A model generated the notes under the pieces. That model was not told where the DNA came from, did no database searches, and saw nothing but the letters and a program-made list of their open reading frames with translations. From NCBI GenBank assembly GCA_023053685.1, contig JALIGW010000010.1, forward strand, positions 11,713,419 to 11,777,418: DNA of 64,000 bases, read 5' to 3'. This stretch comes from Diadophis punctatus similis. Its lineage: Eukaryota > Chordata > Lepidosauria > Squamata > Dipsadidae. Positions 32,939 through 44,990 of the stretch are shown in pieces. Within the stretch, counting starts at the first letter, position 1. Every line of letters starts with the position of its first letter. Made by a program: the position numbers and the translations under genes.

Positions 32939-35900
32939 GAAGAACCCATAAGCTTGCTATCAATAAATATCAATGGTTTAAATTCATACATTAAAAGGAA
33001 ATCGATTTTTGCCAAACTACAAAAACAGAATACTGATATAATTTGCTTGCAGGAAGTCCACATCCCAAAACAGAATGAAAAAGATTTAGAACAAGAAAAA
33101 TTAGGTTAATTATTTATGACACTGTCAAAAAAGAAAAAGAGAGGTATAGCTGTATATATTAAGAAACATTTGAAAGCAAAAAAGATATATGCGGACGACA
33201 AAGGAAGAATCATAATGATTTCAATTAGAATTCATCATATAAAAACCTTACTGGTAGTGATATATGCCCCAAATAAAGAACAGAAAAAATTCTATGTTAA
33301 TCTACATCAAAAAATAGCGGAAATAGGTATTGGAAATATTTGTGTATTGGGTGACTATAACGGAATTGTTGATGTGAAAAAGGATTACAAAACTGATAAT
33401 AAAAATGTACGGAAGAAGAAAATAACTTTGCTGAAATCTTTCCATGAAATGTGTCATGAACTAAATTTAAGAGACTGTTGGAGGGAACGAAACCTAGACA
33501 TTAAAGATTATACATTTTACTCTAATCTACATAGGTCCTGGTCTAGGATTGACATGGCCTGGGCAAACAAAGAAATAGAAAATCTGATTGATTCAATAGA
33601 AATAGGTACAAATGAATGGGCAGATCACAATCCTTTAAAAATAACTTTGAAAGGGGGAATTTAAAAAAATTAGAAGATGGATGTTAAACACACAAATATT
33701 AAAGGATAAAGAGTATATAAATCAACTTAAGAAAGAAATGGAAATCTTTATTAAAGAAAATAAAATTCAGGATTCCACATTACAGAATTTGTGGGATACG
33801 GCAAAAGCGTATCAAAGGGGAGTAACAATTCCATATGTAGCTAGGAAAAATAAAGAAAAAAACAGGCAACAGAAATCATTACTAGAAAATTTGAAACAAT
33901 TAGAGAGAGATCTACAAAATGATCCTCAAAATAAAAAAATCAAAGAAAAAAAGATCTAGCAAAACACAAATTAAATCTACTGGAACAAAAGGAGACAGCC
34001 AGGAAAATAAGACTTGCAAAACAAGATTTTTTCAAAAATGCAAACAAGCCAGGTAGATGGCTCTCTTATAGATTGAAAAAGGAAAGAGAGAAAAAAATGA
34101 TACAGCAATTAGAAGATAAAGATAAGAAGGTACAGTATTGCCTGGAAAAGAAAAAAGAGATTATATTAGAGTATTATAAAGAACTATATGCTGAAGACAA
34201 AATAAAGAAAGATGAAATAGTCAGTTTTTTAGGGAAAAATAATTTAAATCAAATAGACGAAGAAAGTAGAGAAATATTAAATAGAGATATAACACAAGAG
34301 GAAATAAAAAAGGCAGTCATGAAACAGAAGAGTAATAAGACACCAGGGCCTGATGGACTACCAGGAGAGTTCTATAAAGCAACTCTCGAAATAACAGGAG
34401 ATCTATTATTAGGAGTATGTAATGATACTTTACAAAAAGCGAAATTTCCAGCATCTTGGGACGAAGCCTATATTACATTAATATATAAAGATGAAACAGA
34501 TCCTAAACAAATTAAAAACTATAGACCCATATCCCTACTGAATGTAGACTATAACATATTTATGTCGATTATGGCTGAGAGACTAAAAATAATATTAAAT
34601 AAAATTATACATTCAGACCAGAACGGATTTTTGCCATCTAGACAAATCAGATATAACACAATGATAGTTTTGGACATATTAGAATATTATGAAAGACACA
34701 GTGATAAGCAGATGGCCATGATATTTTTGGATGCACAAAAGGCCTTCGACAATTTAAATTGGGACTTCTTTAAATATCAAATAAAAATTAAGAAATTTGG
34801 CCCCAAATTTGAAAAAATGATAGATGCAATATACACAAAACAAAATGCTAGGGTAATGATAAATGGTGACATGACGGATAAATTTAGTATCGCTAAAAGA
34901 GTAAGGCAAGGCTGCCCGATATCACCCCTGTTATTTATACTATCAATCGAGATATTATTAAATCAAATCAGAAATAATGATGAAATAAAAAGAACCAAAA
35001 TAAAAACGGAACACTACAAAACCCAGGCATTTGCGGACGACCTGGTGGGTTTTTTTGGAAGACCCAATAGAACCAGCAATGAAACTACTAAAGGATATAG
35101 AAGCATTTGGAAAAGTGGCAGGACTTAAAATAAACAAAGACAAAATGAAAATGTTGACCAAGAACTGCACCCAAAATCAGATAAAAGAATTAACAGAAAA
35201 AACAGGTCTGCAGACAACCCAAAAAATTAAATATTTAGGAATCTGGATCACAGCTAGATATTCATCTCTTAAAGAAGATAATTACACCAAACTACTACAT
35301 AAAACGAAACAGGATTTGGATAGATGGGGAAAGATGCAGCTATCATTTACAGGGAAAATTGCCATTATAAAAATGAATATCTTACCTAGATGGCTATATA
35401 TATTCCAAACAGCACCCATAAAATTAGACAAAAAAAATTTCGGAGAAATAAATAAAACAATATCTAAATTTATATGGTCTGGGGAAAAAACAAGAATAAA
35501 ATTCAAAGTGTTACAAGATAGTAGACTCAGAGGAGGTTTTGGACTTCCTGACCTGGAGATGTACCACCAATCAGCAATTTTACTCTGGATAAAGGATTGG
35601 ATTGTCTTAAAAAACCATAGAATATTAACATTAGAGGGTCACAACATTCAGGAAGGTTGGCACGCCCATTTATGGGGAAAAAAGAATACCAAGCATTCAT
35701 ACTTCCAAACACATGCGATAAGAGCCGTATTATTAAATACCTGGAGGAAAATTAAAAATAAATACTACATTGAGATACCCCATTGGTTATCCATAATGGA
35801 AGCCACGATCCACCCCAATACATTGGAAAGATAAAAAATGAGAAATTACGATGAACTATTGGACAACAATGGTAACTTAAAGTCTAGGGGAAAATTAAAG

Positions 35901-36690
35901 GAGGAAGGAATGGCCATAAATTGGTGGCCATATCTTCAAATACAAAATAGATACAAAAAGGACATGGAGGAATTTGGTATAAATAAAGAACAAAATACAA
36001 TAGATAAAATATTACTGGGATCTGAAAATAAATTTATAACTAAAATGTACAATTACCTACTACAATTCAATAAATTTGAAGAAACAGTTAAAGAAAATAT
36101 GATTGCATGGATGAAAAACTTCGGCTATACTATCCAATTAGACGATTGGGAAAAATTATGGAAGATTAATTATAAACTAACTATCAACATCATACAAAGA
36201 AAATCTACATAAAATGTTCTATCGCTGGCATTTAGCTCCGGCTAGAATTGCCAAAATATATGCTAATATGAACCCAAGATGCTGGAAATGTAAACAAATA
36301 TATGGCACATATTGCCACATGTGGTGGTCTTGTCCGACAGCAAGAGGATACTGGAGCATGATTAGGACATAGTTACAAGAAATGATAGATGCCGAAATGG
36401 AATTTAAACCTGAAACATTCTTATTGGGTATTATTAGAGGGCAACAGACGAAAGAAAACCAATATTTGATAATACATGTCCTAACTGCTGCCAGAATAAA
36501 TACGCCCAAACATGGAAAGATGAAAAAACCCCAACGGAGAATATGATACTAAAAATAATAATGGATTGTGCAGAAATGTCAAAATTAATGTTAGAATTGC
36601 AAAATCGAGAAGAGAAAGAATTTTACGCAGTGCGTGATAAATTTTACAACTGGTTAGAAATAAGAAAGAATAAGAAAATCTCTGAATGAA
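32939..36690 (+). pseudogene. L1-A ORF2 (endonuclease and reverse transcriptase, broken)
   Basis: Pieces in order. The endonuclease comprises 32939-33106 (N-terminus with LLSININGLNS and CLQEVHIPK, ending in a stop near 33106) and 33116-33664 (VIYAPNKEQKKF, NICVLGDYNG, RDCWRERNLD, RIDMAWANK, WADHNPLKI). A linker lies at 33681-33959. RT is at 34073-35128, with [56 protein letters not shown] and FADDLV. After a shift at about 35050, 35031-35834 and 35838-36212 continue, and a zinc knuckle CWKCKQIYGTYCHMWWSC lies near 36280-36335. The enzyme nicks and copies at target DNA. About six breaks leave it inactive. Confidence 0.88.
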
Positions 36691-36842
36691 TGTAAATGTA
36701 AATATTATATATAGAATTATATAGAATAATATGTATGTAGACTGACTTTAAACCGATGTCACAGGAATGAAAAATGTAAAGGTATATGTATGTTTTGTAT
36801 TTAATGTTTTAAAAACTCAATAAAGATTTATATTAAAAAAAA

Positions 36843-37257
36843 GAATTAGGGAAGGGGATGAATGGAAAACAGCTTTTAACACCACGCTGGGCTGCTACCA
36901 ATTTAAGGTGCTCCCATTTGGATTATAGGGAGCCCCAGGCATTTTTATGCAATTAATAAATTAAGTGCTCCATGAACACCTATACAAAGGGGTCTTGGTT
37001 TACCTGGGTGACATTTTAATCTACACTGAAACCAAGGAGGAACATGTAAAATTAGTCTGAGAGGTCCTAAACAAACTCCGTGCCACCAAACTCTATGCAA
37101 AACTCTCTAAATGTGAATTCCACCAGGAGAAAATAGATTACCTAGGGTACAGAATATCCCACAAGGGGATAGAAATGGACCCTCAAAAAATGCAAGCTGT
37201 TGTCAATTGGGAGCCACCCCCCACACGCAAACAGCTACAAAGTTTCTTGGGATTTGC
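36843..37257 (+). pseudogene. Gypsy-B reverse transcriptase, left segment
   Basis: The fragment starts abruptly in the RT palm. It reads [20 protein letters not shown], a stop after LPFGL, QLIN, LHEHLYKGVLVYL and HEQEK-type sequence, then YRISHKGIEMDPQKMQAVV. The catalytic motif reads YLGD instead of YLDD. The frame ends at QLQSFLGFA, where L1-B is inserted, and resumes at 51057. It is a diverged relative of Gypsy-A. Everything 5' of this point (5' LTR, gag, protease) is missing. Confidence 0.88.
37249..37257. repeat. L1-B target-site duplication, left (GGGATTTGC)
   Basis: The 9-mer GGGATTTGC occurs at 37249-37257 and again at 51057-51065. Both are the Gypsy-B codons for Gly-Phe-Ala, so the Gypsy-B frame reads across once L1-B is removed. 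Confidence 0.85.
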
Positions 37258-37829
37258 TTTTTTTTTAAAAAAATTAATTTTTATTAAGTTATTTACATTA
37301 AAAAAACATACAAAAAAGAAATAAAAAACAACAACCATAACAAATACATAACAAACATAAAAACATACAACTGTAAACTTCAACCTCTATGGTTATCTTA
37401 CAGCAATTTTATATTGACAGTTTATATCTATTTAATTTTTAATTCATTTGTTTTGAATATTTATATAACATATATTATATATTAACTGTTAATAGATATT
37501 AAAGAAAGCCAAAATAAAAAAAGTAAAATTCTAATTAATAATATAATATTATAATATATATCTTTCAGAATTGTACAGTGTAGTAACCCCATTCTTTCAA
37601 ATATTTCTCAGATATAATTATACATAATCTCATATATGTTATATTGTATATCCTATATTAGTCATTTTTGTTTTCGTTTTTCGTACCAATCATAAAATGT
37701 ATTCCAAATTTCGTAATACTCAGAGTCCTCCTTTCCTTTTAGTTTCATTGTCAATTTATCTGATTCTGCACATTCTAGAATTTTCCTAATTACAGTGTTT
37801 TCATTTGGGACATCATTCTGTTTCCAATG

Positions 37830-39600
37830 TTATGCAATAGTTATTCTTGCTGCGGTTAGGATGTGCAACATAATATAATGGTGTTTCTTCTCCATTTTCT
37901 GATTAGTGATTCCCAGCAGAAATGTTTCTGGTTTTATAACTATTTCTTGTTTAGTGATTTCTGTTAGCCAAATTTTAATTATATTCCAAAAGTTTTTTAT
38001 TTTTAAACAGGTCCACCACATATGATAGTAAGATCCTACTTTATATTGGCATTTCCAACAATTAGGTGTTAAATTTTTATACATTTTGGCCAATCTCGCC
38101 GGAGGAAGGTGCCATCTATACTATAATTCGTAAAGGTTTTCTTTGTATGTAACTGATTTGGTCATTTTGTAATTTTGTTTCCAAATTTTTTCCCATTGAT
38201 CCAAATGTATATTATGTCTGAAATTTTTAGTCCAACTTATCATATTTCCCTTCACTGTTTCTTTTTGCATTTTATATTTTAGTAAAAATTTATATATTTT
38301 AGTTATTGTTTTCTTTTCTTGACCCAATAAAATTTTATCCAATTCTAATTTTTCTCTATGTATTCCATAATTTATCTTGTCACTCTCTAATCTATTTTTA
38401 ATTTGGAAGTATGGCCACCAATCTATTTTAATTGTTCTAATTTATGTATTGTTCTAATTTATGTATAGATTTTAAGGCTCCTCCTTCCTCTAATATTTCC
38501 TCATAGGTGACCATTTTATTCAAATTTGTTGTCTTGGGGTGCGTGATAGCTTCCATGCCAGAAAACCAGATTGGTATTTTTGTGTAATGGTGTTTTTTTA
38601 TTGTAAGCCAAATTCCAAGTAATGAATCTCTGATTTTATGTCTTCGGAAGTATGAGTGAGTTTTGTGCTTATCATCCCAGAGGAACCCGTGCCAACCTAA
38701 GTGTAGGTCATATCCCTCAAGTGTCAATAGTCATCTATTTTTAATCTGTATCCAGTCTTTTAACCATGCTAAAGCAGCTGCTTGGTAATATAGTTCAAAA
38801 TCTGGTAGTCCAAAGCCCCCGTTTTCTATTATCTTGTAAATATTTTAATTTGATTCTGGGTTTCTTCCCTATCCATACGAATTTAACTAATATTTTATTT
38901 AATTGTTCAAAATATTTTTTCTCTAATTTAATTGGCACAGTTTGGAAGAGATAGAGGATTTGTCATTTTAATTGCTGCAATTCTACCAATAAGGGAAATT
39001 TGTAGTTTATTCCATTTCTCTAATTTCTTTTCAATTTGCTTTAGTAATTCCGTATAATTATCTTCTTTGATTGTAGTGCACTTCGCTGATAAGTTTATTC
39101 CTAAATATTTCACTTTCTTTACAATTTGCATTTCTAATTTCTCTTTTAATTCTTTATTCTGTATAGCCGTCAAATTTTTAGTTATTATTTTAGTTTTCTG
39201 TTTATTAATTTTTAGACCGGCTACCTTTCCAAATTTATTTATTTCTTTTAACAAGATTAGTCCTACTTTTAATGGTTCTTCTATATTAAAAATCAAATCG
39301 TCAGCGAATGCCTGAAGTTTGTATTTTTGTTCTCTTATCTTAAGTCCTTTTATTTCATTATTTTCCCTTACCCTCTGTAATAATGATTCTAATGATAAAA
39401 TAAATAATAGGGGGGACAATGGACAACCTTGTCTAACTACTTTTTCTATATTAAAACTACCAGTCGTTTCTTCGTTAATAATATTTTTTGCAGTCTGCTT
39501 TGAATATATTGTTTTAATTGTTCTTATATATTTTTCTCCGAAATTCATTTTAATTAATTGATTTGTTATAAAATCCCAATTCAGATTGTCGAATGCTTTT
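37830..39600 (-). pseudogene. L1-B ORF2, C-terminal half
   Basis: Minus-strand pieces. 39548-38928 carries the distal RT, with [19 protein letters not shown] and AFADDLIFNIEEP, then VAGLKINKQKTKIITKNL. 38727-38437 and 38342-38121 carry the post-RT region (GWHGFLWDDKHKTHSYF, IHLDQWEKIWKQNYKM). 38093-37830 carries the zinc knuckle CWKCQYKVGSYYHMWWTC and downstream C-terminus. The proximal RT lies on the far side of the CR1 insertion (42389-42146). Several frameshifts occur. Confidence 0.87.
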
Positions 39601-42145
39601 ATAATAATAACAGAGTTGGAAGGGACCTTGGAGGTCTTCTAGTCCAACCCCCTGCTTACGCAGGAAACCCTACACCACTTCAGACAAATGGTTATACAAC
39701 ATCTTCTTAAAAATGTCTAGTGTTGGAGCATTCACAACTTCTGGAGGTAAGCTGTTCCACTGATTAATTGTTCTAACTGTCAGGAAATTTCTCCTTAGTT
39801 CTAAGTTGCTTCTCTCCTTGATTAGTTTCCACCCATTGCTTCTTGTTCTACCCCCAGGTGCCTTGGAGAAAAGTTTGACTCCCTCTTCTTTGTGGTGACC
39901 CCTGAGATATTGGAACACTGCTATCATGTCACCCTTGGTCCTTCTTTTCATTAAACTAGACATACCCAGTTCCTGCAACCATTCTTCATATGTTTTAGCC
40001 TCCAGTCCCCTAATCATTTTTGTTGCTCTTCTCTGCACTCTTTCTAGAGTCTCAACATCCTTTTTACATTGTGGCAACCAAAACTGTATGCAGTATTCCA
40101 AGTGTGGCCTTACCAAGGCATTATAAAGTGGTATTAACACTTCGCGTGATCTTGATTCTATCCCTCTGTTAATGCAGCCTAGAACTGTGTTGGCTTTTTT
40201 GGCAGCTGCTGCACACTGCTGGCTCATATTTAAATGGTTGTCCACTAGGACTCCAAGATCCCTCTCACAGTTACTACTGTTGAGCAAGGTACCACATATA
40301 CTGTACCCGTGCATTTTGTTTTTCTTGCCTAAATGTAGAACCTTACTTTTATCACCATTGAATTTCATTTTGTTTGATAGCGCCCAATGTTCAAGTCTGT
40401 CAAGATCCTTCTGTATCTTGAGCCTATCTTCTGGAGAGTTGGCTATTCCTGCCAGTTTGGTGTCATCTGCAAATTTGATGAGTTCCCCGTCTATCCCCTC
40501 GTCCAAGTCATTGATGAAGATGTTGAAGAGCACTGGGCCTAAAACAGAGCCTTGGGGTACTCCACTGCATACTTCCCTACATGTAGATGCAGTTCCATTG
40601 AGCACTACATGTTGAGTGCGGTTGGTTAGCCAGTTTCGAATCCATCTGGTGGTGATGCTGTCTAACCCACATTTTTCTACTTTATCTAGTAGTAGGTTAT
40701 GATCTACTTTGTCAAATGCCTTACTGAAGTCCAAGTAAACCACATTGACAGCATTCCTCTGGTCCACTAATTTTGTCACTTTATCAAAGAATGCAATAAG
40801 ATTAGTCTGGCATGATCTGTTTTTGACAAACCCATGTTGGCTTTTGGTTATTACTTTGTTTGCTTCTAGGTGTTCATTGATTTGTTGCTTGATTATCTTT
40901 TCCAAAATCTTCCCTGGTATTGAGGTCAGGCTGATAGGTCTGTAGTTTCCTGGATCTGTTTTTTTTTTCCTTTTTTGAAGATGGGAACTACATCAGCTCT
41001 TTTCCAGTCCTCTGGCAGTTCCCCGGTGCTCCAGGATCTTTGAAAGATATAGTTCAGTGGTTCTGAGATCTCGTCTGCCAGTTCCTTCAGAACCTTGGGG
41101 TGTAATCCATCTGGTCCTGGTGATTTGAATTCGTCTAGGGTAGACAGGTGTTCACTTACCATTTTCTTCCCTATTTTAACTTGTGTTCCTAATATGTTTT
41201 TTGTGATGCTGTTTTTGATAGGTTGGACTGTTTTCTCCCTTTGTGTAAAGACAGATGCAAAAAATGTGTTAAGTAGCTCTGCTTTCTCCCTGTTGCTTGT
41301 CACCTTCTTGCCACTTTCTCCCTGTAATGGACCAATTGTTTCCTTGACTTTTTTCTTGTTTTTAATATGTTGGAAGAAGCTTTTTTTGTTACTTTGTACT
41401 TTTGTCGCAAGCTTTTGTTCATTGTGAGCCTTAGCTTTCCTCACTTCATCTTTACAGGCTCCAGCTATTTGCTGATATTCTGCCTTAGTTATTTCCCCTT
41501 CTTTCCACTTTTTATACTTGTCCTTTTTGTCTTTCAATTTGTCAGAGAGTTCTTTATGCAGCCATCCTGGTTTCTTTTGAGACCTATTATTTTTCTTCTT
41601 CATTGGTATTGTGCTAGTCTGGGCTTTTATAATCTCACTTTTCAAAATTTCCCAAGCTTCTTGAGTTGTTTTCCCCTTGAGGATTCTCATCCATGGAATC
41701 TTTCCCAAGTTCTCTCTGAGTTTATTGAAATTAGCCCTCTTAAAGTCCAAGACTCTAGTTTGACTTTGTTCTACTGTTTGTGTTTGCATAATGTTGAATT
41801 CCAATATTGCATGATCACTTGCCCCCAAGGTTCCTGTAGCTTCAACACCTTCTATCATTTCATCTCTGTTAGTGAGAATTAATTCCAATATGGCTGATCA
41901 CCTTGTTCCCTTCTCTACTTTTTGGGTAACAAAATTGTCTGCTAGGTTTGTTAGGAACCTGTTGGCTCTTCCACTTGGTGCAGAGTTTGTCTCCCAGTTG
42001 ATGTCAGGGTAGTTAAAATCCCCCATTACTATTGTGATGTGCTTCCTACATACCTTAGTTAGCTGACTAGCAAAAAGTTCATCTACTTCCTCTGTTTGGT
42101 TGGGTGGCCTGTAGTATAGACCTATGGCAATGTCATTTCGCCCCC
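39601..42145 (-). mobile_element. CR1 LINE inserted in L1-B
   Basis: The 3' end on the minus strand is the CR1 hallmark GGACCTTGGAGGTCTTCTAG-type block (39618-39640) finished by short TTATTATTAT repeats. The 5' end is truncated inside the endonuclease at 42145. The L1-B coding segment MIFLDA-type upstream (at 42150) and KAFDNLNW downstream (39600) are contiguous once CR1 is removed. The possible duplication is only CTTTT (39596-39600 and 42146-42150), in line with the short or absent TSDs of CR1. Length is 2545 bp. Confidence 0.93.
39670..42142 (-). pseudogene. CR1 ORF2 (partial endonuclease, RT, C-terminus; few breaks)
   Basis: In order. About 42142-41898 is the endonuclease middle ([39 protein letters not shown]). 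41888-40926 has ELILTNRDEMIEGVEATG, the SDHAILEF end of the endonuclease, a basic linker and RT start (FKSPGPDGLHPKVLKELAD, WKRADVVPIFKKGKK). 40905-39670 (411 codons) has the RT core (NVVYLDFSKAFDKVDHNLLL, GVPQGSVLGPVLFNIFIND, LIKFADDTKLAG) and C-terminus (EVVNAPTLDIFKKMLYNHL). Only two breaks (about 41890 and 40915) interrupt the protein, so it is a relatively young copy. A-rich runs mark the second break. Confidence 0.92.
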
Positions 42146-42889
42146 CTTTTGGGGCGTCTAAGAATATGAATGCCACGGATTCCCCTGGGTGTGTCTCATA
42201 ATATTCCAGAATATTCAGCACTGTTCTTATATTGTTTTTTATATATCTGTTCGGTAAAAAACCATTTTGATCCGGATGTATAATTTCAGTAAGTGTTTTT
42301 TTCAATCTTTCAGCCATTATTGAAGCAAAAATTTTGTAGTCGGAATTCAGCAGCGAGATTGGTCTGTAATTCTGGATCTTATGTTTCATTGTAGCATCTT
42401 TTGGAATTATGGTTATCAGTGCCTCTGTTCATGAATCTGGAATTTCCCCTTTAGTTAAAACTTCATTATATGTTTTGTTATTATACATATATTTTCTCTC
42501 TCTAATTTAATAATTTGTTGATATAGTTTTGCATAATATTCTTTTTGTCCACTATTTGGGGCATAAATAATTACAAGTAATATTTTTATTTTATCAATGG
42601 TAATTTCCACTATAAGTATTTTTCCTTCTATGTCTGCGTATATTTGCTTAGGACTTAACCAATTTTTTATATATAATGCTATTCCTTTTTTTGACTCAGC
42701 TAATGATACGAAAAGTTTACCTATTTTGGGTTGTTCTAATATTTTATATTCTTCTTTTTTTATATGTGCCTCCTGAGTACATGTAATATCTGATTCTTGT
42801 TTTTGTAACCTATTAAGTATTTGCCTTCTTTTTATCGGTGAGTTGATTCCATTTATGTTTACAGAAAATATTTTGATTTGATTTTGCAT
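42146..42889 (-). pseudogene. L1-B ORF2, endonuclease and proximal RT with internal deletion
   Basis: 42889-42455 encodes the endonuclease N-terminal half (IKIFSVNINGINSPIKRRQI, ITCTQEAHIKKEE, LLVIIYAPNSGQKEYY). It stops just before the GDYN active-site block. 42389-42146 encodes RT ([41 protein letters not shown]) up to the CR1 junction. In L1-A these parts are about 1.2 kb apart, so the rest of the endonuclease and the linker are deleted here. Confidence 0.82.
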
Positions 42890-43403
42890 TTTATTGTCTG
42901 CTCGTTGCTCTTGTTACTCTCGTACTTCTTGTTTCTTTTAGATTTGTAGTCCTATCTCCTTCTCTCTCTTGTTTTTTCATCCGTTCTATATCTTCTACTA
43001 TTTCTTTTTCTTCCTGACTTTGCCCTTCTCCCTCCACACTACTTTCTCCATCTTTTTCTAAGTATCGTTCAATAAATTGATCTGCTTCTTCTATCGTTTC
43101 TATCCTTATTTTTTTCTCTTTCCATGTTAGTAGATTCCTTCAGGAATCCACTATCTGAAGGGTATTTCCTGTCTTATTAATTTTGCTGTAAAATATTGGA
43201 GGTCCCTTCTCTTTTCTCTTATTCGTTTTGGAATTTGTTTTAGTACATTAATTTCTCTTTCTTTATACAGTATTTGTTCGGTTCTTGTGGTTTTATATAT
43301 CTCATCACATAGTGTTTTCTTAGTAAATCAAACGTGCACCTCCCTAGGGAGTTTGTGTCTTTTTGCAAAATTTGTTTGTACCCTGTAAACCTCATCAATG
43401 TGT

Positions 43404-43999
43404 CTATTCAATTCTTCTTTTTCTATCTGAAGGGCTTCGGACAGTATCTCTACTACCAATCCAAATAAATCCTCCTCTTTTACTTCTCGTATATTTTTGG
43501 AATCTCAGATAGAATGCTGATTTCTCTAATTCGAGATTTGCAATGGCCCCTCCTAATTCCTTGTTTTTTACCCTTATTATTTCTTCTGTTTCTTCCACTT
43601 TTTTTTAGTTAATTCAGGTTTTTCCTCTATAATCTTAATTTTTTGTTCATGTTTAGCAACCACTTCCTGAATGACTTCCATTCTATTGTCCAGTTTTTTA
43701 ATATTTCCCTTAACCTCTTCAAAATTTTCTTTTGTCTCTTCATGATTATGAAAAATTGCTTCCTGCGTTTTAATCATTGTTTCTTGTTGTGTCATCATAA
43801 ATTCTTGGATCTTATCTAAAGTGGCCTGTATAGTATGTAATGAGGGGGTTTGTCCTTGTTTCTCTGTGGATGCCATTTCTGTAATAAGCTTTTGTCCTGC
43901 CGATGAGGGCATTGCAGGAGTTGTTTTTTTAATCGTTTTGGTCACTGTTGTTGATGTTGACATATTTATTCTACTAAAGAAATTATTCCACACTTTCAT
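43404..43999 (-). pseudogene. L1-B ORF1 remnant
   Basis: 43999-43577 encodes a basic start, then a coiled coil (LDKIQEFMMTQQETMIKTQE, NHEETKENFEEVKGNIKKLD). 43598-43404 encodes the RRM beginning (ANLELEKSAFYLRFQ). A frameshift falls near 43595. The C-terminal domain is only traceable as scraps down to about 43000. It parallels ORF1 of L1-A. Confidence 0.78.
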
Positions 44000-44192
44000 A
44001 AATTTCTTTTCTTATCATTATTATTTTCTATTATATTTTACTATTCTTATTTTGAGATTTCCCAATCTTAATTGTTGTAACTAAAGATCAATAATAATAA
44101 TAAAAAAGAAAAGACAAAAGAGGAGAAAGAAGGAACAGGAAAGGAAGGTATATTATGCTTCTATTATATCTTATATCTCTAAGGTAAAGAAT

Positions 44193-44207
44193 AGTATATC
44201 GTAATTT
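44193..44207. repeat. L1-C target-site duplication, left (15 bp)
   Basis: AGTATATCGTAATTT lies at 44193-44207 and again at 50080-50094, an exact 15-bp duplication flanking L1-C. Confidence 0.95.
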
Positions 44208-44257
44208 TTTTTTATTGAAAAGTTTTACAAGTACAAAGTACACATAATTTTATCTTT

Positions 44258-44326
44258 TCTACCCTCCCTATCCCCCCTCCACCCCTCCTCCCACACTCAC
44301 CCTCCCCCCCACCCCCCCTCCCGGAC
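44258..44326 (-). other. G-rich tract in the L1-C 3'UTR
   Basis: On the plus strand this is a C-rich run; on the element's own strand it is a purine tract with many runs of three or more G (GGGAGGGGGGGGTGGG and similar). Mammalian L1 3'UTRs carry a comparable guanine-rich tract able to form G-quadruplexes. Confidence 0.8.
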
Positions 44327-44641
44327 TTCCCAGAGAAAAACACAAGGTATAGATTCAAGACAAAAGATATAAAACTACATAATATTAAAACAAACTGTTA
44401 GTTCAAAAATATCTTTTCCTTTCTTAACTCTTTGTTATCCATAAGCTTAAAAGTATAATCTATTATTTCCTCAAACAACAAACAGTAATATACTATTTAG
44501 ATTATATTAATCTGAAACTTTTTCTGAATATATTCCATCCACCTACTCCATTCCAACAAATATCTTTCATTTGAATGATCCTTAAAGTAAGATGAAACCT
44601 TAGCCATTTCGGCCAGATGTGTCACTTTCAATGTCCATTCT

Positions 44642-44990
44642 TCAATTGTAGGTATATCTTCCTTCTTCCAATATTGTGCCACCAGCAATCTGGTGTTTAT
44701 AACCAGCCGTTATAAAATTCAAAATCAACTTAGTCTCTATAGGTGTGCAGTCCGTTGTTATTCCCAACAGAAAAAACTGTGGTGTGAATTTAATTTTTTT
44801 CTTTAAGATATTTTGTATAATCCACCAAATTTTTATCCAAAAAACCTTAATTTTTTTTACAAGTCCACCATATATGGAAATATGTAGCATCATCACATTC
44901 ACATCTCCAACATTTAGGCTGTAAATTGGGATACATACACGCTAATTTTTTAGGGTCTAAGTGCCATCTATAAAACATTTTATAAAAGTT
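44642..44990 (-). pseudogene. L1-C ORF2 extreme C-terminus, shifted out of frame
   Basis: Downstream of the ORF2 stop, another frame continues the family's C-terminus: [18 protein letters not shown], then the CCHC-like CWRCECDDATYFHIWWTC (about 44880-44935), and IKFTPQFFLLGITTD. One single-base shift near 45000, in CTTGAAAAC-type sequence, separates it from the 1095-codon ORF2. A further short piece lies at 44688-44497. Confidence 0.82.

Larger units (their letters stand above)
31760..36842 (+). mobile_element. L1-clade LINE, copy A (plus strand)
   Basis: Leader of uncertain start, then ORF1 (31832-32910), ORF2 (about 32939-36690), an AT-rich 3'UTR, AATAAAG near 36819 and a poly(A) ending at about 36842. 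ORF1 has a coiled-coil, and ORF2 has APE endonuclease, RT and a Cys-His C-terminus, the L1 layout. Several frameshifts inactivate it. It belongs to the same subfamily as L1-B: both share the FLDAQKAFDNLNWDF block. The poly(A) abuts the truncated Gypsy-B RT at 36843. No TSD was found. Confidence 0.88.
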
